Positions 60,565-64,000 of a DNA stretch of 64,000 bases are shown one piece after another (position 1 is the first letter of the stretch; each line of letters begins with the position of its first letter). The notes below the pieces were generated by a model, which made no database searches, was not told the origin of the DNA, and worked only from the letters and a program-made list of their open reading frames with translations. Source of the stretch: Paracoccus alcaliphilus (GTDB lineage: Bacteria > Pseudomonadota > Alphaproteobacteria > Rhodobacterales > Rhodobacteraceae); NCBI RefSeq assembly GCF_028553725.1, contig NZ_CP067128.1, forward strand, positions 13,024-77,023, given 5' to 3'. The translations under genes and the position numbers were made by a program.

Positions 60565-61396
60565 GGGTCAGGACCCATTGATTTCTGCGAGGCGGCGTGA
60601 TTCACGGTTCGAAAAACGAGCGGTGAACATGTCTGATCTCTTCTGGTTGACCGACGCCCAGATGGCGCGTCTTGAGCCCTATTTTCCGAAGTCCCACGGC
60701 AAACCCCGCGTCGATGATCGGCGTGTCTTGAGCGGGATTATCTTCATCAATCGCAATGGGTTGCGTTGGCGCGATGCGCCTGCGGAATACGGCCCCCACA
60801 AGACGCTCTACAACCGATGGAAGCGGTGGAGCGACAAGGGCATCTTTGCGCAGATGATGGCTGGCCTGGCAGCCGATCACGGCGAGGAAAAGACGGTCAT
60901 GATCGACGCGACTTATCTCAAAGCCCACCGAACCGCGACCAGCATGGCCGCGAAAAAGGGGGGCGTGGACGCCTGATTGGCCGAACGAAGGGCGGCATGA
61001 ACACCAAGCTGCACGCCGTCTGTGACAGTCAGGGACGCCCACTCAATCTTTTCGTCACCGCCGGGCAGGTCAGCGACTACATCGGCGCACGGGCTTTGCT
61101 GGGTAGCTTGCCAAACGTGGAATGGCTGCTCGGGGACCGGGGCTATGACGCCGACTGGTTCAGAGACGCGTTGAAAGACAAAGGGATACGCGCCTGCATC
61201 CCCGGCCGAAAGCAGCGCAAGACGCCCGTGAAATACGACAAGCGACGCTACAAACGGCGCAATCGCATCGAGATCATGTTCGGCAGGCTCAAGGATTGGC
61301 GACGTGTGGCGACCCGATACGACAGATGCCCAAAGGTCTTCCTCTCCGCCATCGCACTCGCGGCGCTCGTCATTTATTGGCTATGAGTCCTGAGCC
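60565..61396 (+). mobile_element. IS5-family (IS427-group) element, copy 3, complete, 832 bp
   Basis: The ends and length are the same as at 41227-42058, with TA at 60563-60564 and 61397-61398. The left flank is the restriction enzyme and the right flank is a truncated plasmid gene. The mismatch of flanks mirrors that at copy 2, so the two copies are the two junctions of one integrated circle. Confidence 0.96.
60629..61386 (+). CDS. IS427-group transposase, -1 frameshifted
   Basis: The same gene as at 41291-42048, with start MSDLFWLTDA at 60629, slippery heptamer G-GGG-GGC at 60958-60964 and stop at 61386. The shifted product has 252 residues with all three DDE acids. I see no difference from copy 2. 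Confidence 0.88.
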
Positions 61397-61703
61397 TAGG
61401 TCCGGCGATCATCGGCGCACATCTGTCGGAAGCGCTCGAGCGTGTCGAGCGGGGCTTTGATGGAGATCTGGCCATGGGGCCCTTGAGCGCCACCGTGGGG
61501 CGACCCACCTTGGCACACAGAGGCCGTCGGGGGGCGGTCACAGCATCAACGCCAGCAGCCAGACGCTCCTGACACGGGAAGCAGCCAAAATCAGGATTGT
61601 GACGATCAGCGAGATGCCACAGAACAATCTTGGTGGCAGGACGGAGGCCAGGCTGCTTAATCGCCCAATTTGTGCCCTCATGGCTCACGATGACCTCCTC
61701 CAA
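61397..61703 (-). pseudogene. Remnants of plasmid genes: helix-turn-helix N-terminus and ribbon-helix-helix piece
   Basis: From 61703 the frame reads MEEVIVSHEGTNWAIKQPGL and RPATKIVLWHLADRHNPDFG, the start of the helix-turn-helix proteins found beside alphaproteobacterial mob genes. It breaks off at CQERLAAG. Closer to the IS another frame reads ISIKAPLDTLERFRQMCADD, resembling a ribbon-helix-helix plasmid-maintenance protein, and ends at the IS. Deletion and IS insertion have scrambled at least two genes of the recipient replicon. Confidence 0.55.
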
Positions 61704-61709
61704 ATGCTC

Positions 61710-61880
61710 CTATGGGCCCGGCGATTCCTGAACATCCGCTACAGGCAGGAAGTCTTCAGCAGTGAGTGAAAGTCCCTCCTCCTGCGCCGCCTCAAGTAGC
61801 GGCCGGAAATGCGCGAGCGGAATCCGCCCTCCGGTCACGCCCCGCTCGCGAGGCCGCGCCCATTTCCCACACCCGGCCGT
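61710..61880 (-). pseudogene. C-terminal remnant of a Cro-like (YdaS/CarPH-type) regulator
   Basis: The frame ending at 61710 reads KWARPRERGVTGGRIPLAHF and RPLLEAAQEEGLSLTAEDFL, the recognition helix end and C-terminus of small Cro-like repressors. The sequence before it (CTAGCG) does not look like the rest of the domain, so the start has been lost. It is 7 bp upstream of the next remnant in the same direction. Confidence 0.45.
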
Positions 61881-61986
61881 ACAGCCTTCGAAAATTACAC
61901 TGCTACGTGTCAATATCTTAATAATGTACCCCCGCAGGTACTATATTTATTGCGGCTTACTTTCTGCTTTTTCTGATGTCTTCATT

Positions 61987-62015
61987 CCTGCCGATAAGGT
62001 GCAGTTATCGGCAGG
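61987..62015. promoter_or_regulatory. dif/res-like palindromic recombination site
   Basis: CCTGCCGATAA (61987-61997) and its perfect complement TTATCGGCAGG (62005-62015) flank a 7-bp spacer GGTGCAG. Two 11-bp arms ending in ATAA/TTAT around a 6-8 bp centre is the plan of XerC/XerD and related tyrosine-recombinase core sites. It lies 37 bp before the recombinase start, so it probably is that enzyme's own target and could also overlap its promoter. Confidence 0.65.
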
Positions 62016-62052
62016 CTTGACCGCAGCCCCGGCAAGGGGGCAAACTGCCGCC

Positions 62053-63105
62053 ATGATGCCCAAAAATCCCGCCCCCCTGCCCCGCCCGGAGACCGCGCTC
62101 GGTGCCGATGAGGCGCAGGCCCTGGCCGATCTGTTCCGCCGCGGCACACCGGAAAACACCCTGCGCGCCCAGGCAGGCGATCTGGCCTATATCGCCGCCT
62201 GGAAACGCGCCGCCTTCGGCACCGATCCGGCCTGGCCGGAAAGCGAGGCGGTGGCGCTGCGCTTCATCCTCGATCACAGCGTCGATCTGTCGGCCGCCAC
62301 CGGCCCGGCCCGCGCCGCGGCCGAGGCGCTGATCGCCGCCGGGCTCCGGCGCTCGCTCGCCTGCCCGGCGCCGGCGACGCTGGACCGGCGCATCGCCTCC
62401 TGGCGGGCGCTCCACCGCCTACGCAACCTCGCCTCGCCCTTCGAGGCGCCGCTGATCGCCCAGGCCCGCGGCCGGGCCCGGCGCGCCGCCGCCCGGCCGC
62501 GGGCGCGCAAATCCGCAAACCCGATCACCCGCGAGGTGCTGGAGGCGATGCTGGCCAGCTGCGATCACAGCCAGCGCGGGCTGCGCGACCGCGCCCTGCT
62601 GATGCTGGGCTTTGCCGCGGGCGGCCGGCGCCGGGCCGAGATCGTGGCGCTGAACCGCGACGATGTGCTGACCGAAGACTTCGCCGAAGCCGGCCTGCTG
62701 CGGATCCGGCTGCTGAGCAGCAAGACCACCGGACCCGAGGCCGCGCCGCGGCTGCCGCTGAAGGGCCGCCCGGCGCGGGCGCTGGTCGACTGGATCAACC
62801 TGTCGGGGATCCGCGCCGGGCCGCTGTTCCGGCCGGTCAGCAGCGCCGACCGGGTGCTGACCCGGCGGCTGAGCCCGGAAGGGCTGCGCGAGATCATCGC
62901 CCACCGGCTGGCGCTGGCCGGCTATCCGCCCGGCTTCGCCTCGCCCCACGGGCTGCGCGCCGGGTTTCTGACCCAGGCCGCACTGGACGGCGCGCCGCTG
63001 GCCGCCGCCATGCAGCTCAGCCTGCACCGCTCCGCCGCTCAGGCCCAGAGCTATTACGCCGATATCGACAGCGCCAGCAATCCAGCAGCAGATCTGCTCG
63101 GGTGA
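62053..63105 (+). CDS. Tyrosine recombinase, probable multimer resolvase or integrase
   Basis: The ATG at 62053 (or 62056) starts a 350-residue protein; the longer frame crosses the palindromic site and remnants. The N-terminal half is the helical core-binding domain (TPENTLRAQAGDLAYIAAWK). Catalytic residues follow: Arg in GGRRRAEIVALNRDDV, Lys near LLSSKTTG, HGLRAGFLTQAALDG, and Tyr in HRSAAQAQSYYADID. The extreme G+C content differs from the neighbouring plasmid genes. With its own dif-like site upstream, it likely resolves plasmid dimers or inserts a small element. Confidence 0.88.
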   Translation: MMPKNPAPLPRPETALGADEAQALADLFRRGTPENTLRAQAGDLAYIAAWKRAAFGTDPAWPESEAVALRFILDHSVDLSAATGPARAAAEALIAAGLRRSLACPAPATLDRRIASWRALHRLRNLASPFEAPLIAQARGRARRAAARPRARKSANPITREVLEAMLASCDHSQRGLRDRALLMLGFAAGGRRRAEIVALNRDDVLTEDFAEAGLLRIRLLSSKTTGPEAAPRLPLKGRPARALVDWINLSGIRAGPLFRPVSSADRVLTRRLSPEGLREIIAHRLALAGYPPGFASPHGLRAGFLTQAALDGAPLAAAMQLSLHRSAAQAQSYYADIDSASNPAADLLG

Positions 63106-63109
63106 GGGG

Positions 63110-63514
63110 TCAGAAACTCGCTGGCACGGAGGCCATCCCTGCCCCGGCCACTGCCTTGCGATCAAAGCTGAAGGTCGCGTCGCAGCCATTATCCATCGCC
63201 GCAAGCGCGATCATCTGATCGGAAAACCCCGCGCCGCCCAGTCGATACCGTTCAACAGCAAGGCCAACACGGTCAGCAGCTTCTATCTGAAGCTCCTTCG
63301 CTGCCAGCAGCCCGTCGATCGCAGCCGCAATATCGTGGCGCGGCAGGTGATAGGCGCGCTCTAATACCCAGACCAGTTCGACCATGACTTCCCGGCACAG
63401 GAATCCGGGGCGATCCGGGCTGAGACCGGCCAACAGCGATGCGGCCTGCGCGTATTGCTGCGGGTCGTCCTGCGTCAGAAAGCGGACGACCACATTCGTA
63501 TCCAGTGCGATCAT
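63110..63514 (-). CDS. vapC: VapC-type PIN-domain toxin ribonuclease
   Basis: A 134-residue PIN domain with the acidic site Asp5 (IALDTNVVVRFLT), Glu in REVMVELVWVLE, Asp in FSDQMIALAA and Asp in TFSFDRKAV. VapC toxins cut tRNA or rRNA when released from VapB. It overlaps the antitoxin gene by 4 bp (ATGA). It should stabilise the replicon by killing plasmid-free cells. It is complete. Confidence 0.92.
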   Translation of the reverse strand: MIALDTNVVVRFLTQDDPQQYAQAASLLAGLSPDRPGFLCREVMVELVWVLERAYHLPRHDIAAAIDGLLAAKELQIEAADRVGLAVERYRLGGAGFSDQMIALAAMDNGCDATFSFDRKAVAGAGMASVPASF

Positions 63515-63750
63515 GCCTCACGCGCACCAGCGGCGATGGCCTGCTCCATCTCTTCCAAGGTGACCGGTTTTTGCCCTTCCCGCCGCAGGATCCCCGCCAG
63601 CTCCGCAACCGGCCGGGTCCGCATCAGCCGCACCTGTCCGTCATCCAAAATCACATAGCGCAACCGGTCACCGGGCGCCAATTCCAGCGCCTGCCGCACG
63701 GCCTTGGGCAATGTCGTCTGGCCTTTGATGGTGATGGTCGATTCGGACAT
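63511..63750 (-). CDS. vapB: AbrB/MazE-type VapB antitoxin
   Basis: I choose MSESTITIKGQTTLPKAVRQ at 63750, with GGGGGTAGG upstream; a longer start adds four residues. The 79-residue protein has an N-terminal swapped-hairpin AbrB DNA-binding domain and a C-terminal tail (PVTLEEMEQAIAAGA) that should wrap the toxin. It represses its own operon, probably at the palindrome near 63791. Confidence 0.9.
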   Translation of the reverse strand: MSESTITIKGQTTLPKAVRQALELAPGDRLRYVILDDGQVRLMRTRPVAELAGILRREGQKPVTLEEMEQAIAAGAREA

Positions 63751-63790
63751 GCCTACCCCCAATGAAGATGTTAGATTAGCATTACATATT

Positions 63791-63800
63791 GCATATATGC
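63791..63800. promoter_or_regulatory. Palindromic candidate operator of vapBC
   Basis: GCATATATGC is a perfect 10-bp palindrome, preceded by the related ATTGCATATA/GCATTACATA words (63777-63797) in an A+T-rich stretch 41 bp upstream of vapB. AbrB-type antitoxins bind such sites. The exact promoter boxes are not assigned. Confidence 0.45.
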
Positions 63801-64000
63801 CTTACTTTTGCAACCTTTCCGGCTTGTTGAGCGCCTGAGAACAGCCACAATATATGGTTGGGTGTCGAAAAACCCTTGCGAGAATCGAGAAAAGCACGCA
63901 TTTAATTACGAAAGAAACAGAATAAGACGGCCAAAAGCGTAACAATCGGCACAGCCGCCACGCCAGAAGCCAGAGCATGAGGGGCAGTGCCGTGAACAAT
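63801..64000. other. 200-bp end segment, no supported gene
   Basis: Only a hydrophobic open frame on the minus strand is present, cut by the window edge (LPLMLWLLAWRLCRLLRF). It could be the tail of a membrane protein, but there is no other support. Confidence 0.3.

Noticed and set aside
63802..63999. A 65-residue hydrophobic open frame at the window end
   Set aside because: It is short, cut by the edge and lacks any supporting feature, so I did not call it a gene.

Overview
The window looks like part of a large plasmid or secondary replicon of a high-G+C alphaproteobacterium, most likely a Paracoccus-like member of the Rhodobacterales. The reasons are an RPA-type replication initiator with iterons, a ParA partition gene, two different relaxases, many IS5-, IS66- and IS3-type insertion sequences, and sulfonate genes (cuyA, hpsN-like) of the kind found in marine and soil Rhodobacterales. 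The genus is inference; no rRNA or housekeeping gene is present.

Layout. 1-8105 is an insertion-sequence dump: the end of a LacI regulator, a truncated IS427-group IS5 element, an IS903-like IS5 element, two IS66 elements, and a LysR regulator broken by one of them. 8853-18783 is a sulfonate-catabolism cluster read leftwards: cysteate sulfo-lyase CuyA, a DegT-type aminotransferase, an Asp/Glu-type racemase, a TauABC-type transporter, an HpsN-type dehydrogenase, a hydrolase and a YeiH-type exporter, with a divergent LysR gene. 18827-24265 holds a ferredoxin reductase, a ferredoxin, a second TauA-like binding protein without its own permease, a membrane di-iron hydroxylase and another LysR regulator. 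24304-24769 is an internally deleted IS3 remnant. 24780-38962 is a large catabolic cluster: a LacI-controlled sugar-type (CUT1) ABC transporter, four SnoaL/NTF2-like proteins, a second HpsN/HisD-like dehydrogenase, an SDR, a two-domain cupin, a hydrolase and an RraA-like aldolase. I do not recognise its substrate.

39375-64000 is plasmid backbone. A truncated relaxase ends at an IS (41227-42058). A second identical IS copy lies at 60565-61396. Between them is what appears to be a complete small plasmid of about 18.5 kb: MobA-type relaxase, small transfer protein, VirD4-type coupling protein, eight-iteron origin with a DnaA box, Rep, ParA, a ribbon-helix-helix protein, a DprA-like/phosphoribosyltransferase pair, an AIPR-family nuclease, a tyrosine recombinase with a WGR protein, an AbiE toxin-antitoxin operon and a type IIG restriction-modification enzyme. 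The restriction gene is split: its N-terminal part abuts the right IS and its C-terminal part abuts the left IS. Joining them across one TA restores the frame exactly. This indicates that a circular plasmid was fused into the larger replicon through the IS. Right of 61397 are remnants of the recipient's genes, a tyrosine recombinase with a dif-like palindrome upstream, and a VapBC module.

How the parts work together. The left half supplies uptake and breakdown of organosulfonates and of an unknown, probably polyol-like compound. Each pathway has a local regulator, and two LacI-type operators sit between the divergent arms of the second. The right half supplies replication, partition, mobilisation and phage defence. 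Part of that defence is disabled by insertions: the AbiE toxin by an 820-bp IS, and the restriction enzyme by the fusion event. A repeated 18-bp inverted-repeat motif (CACAAATGTGGGTTTGTG) lies before parA, before the dprA-like gene and before the AIPR gene, so partition and defence genes may share one regulator.
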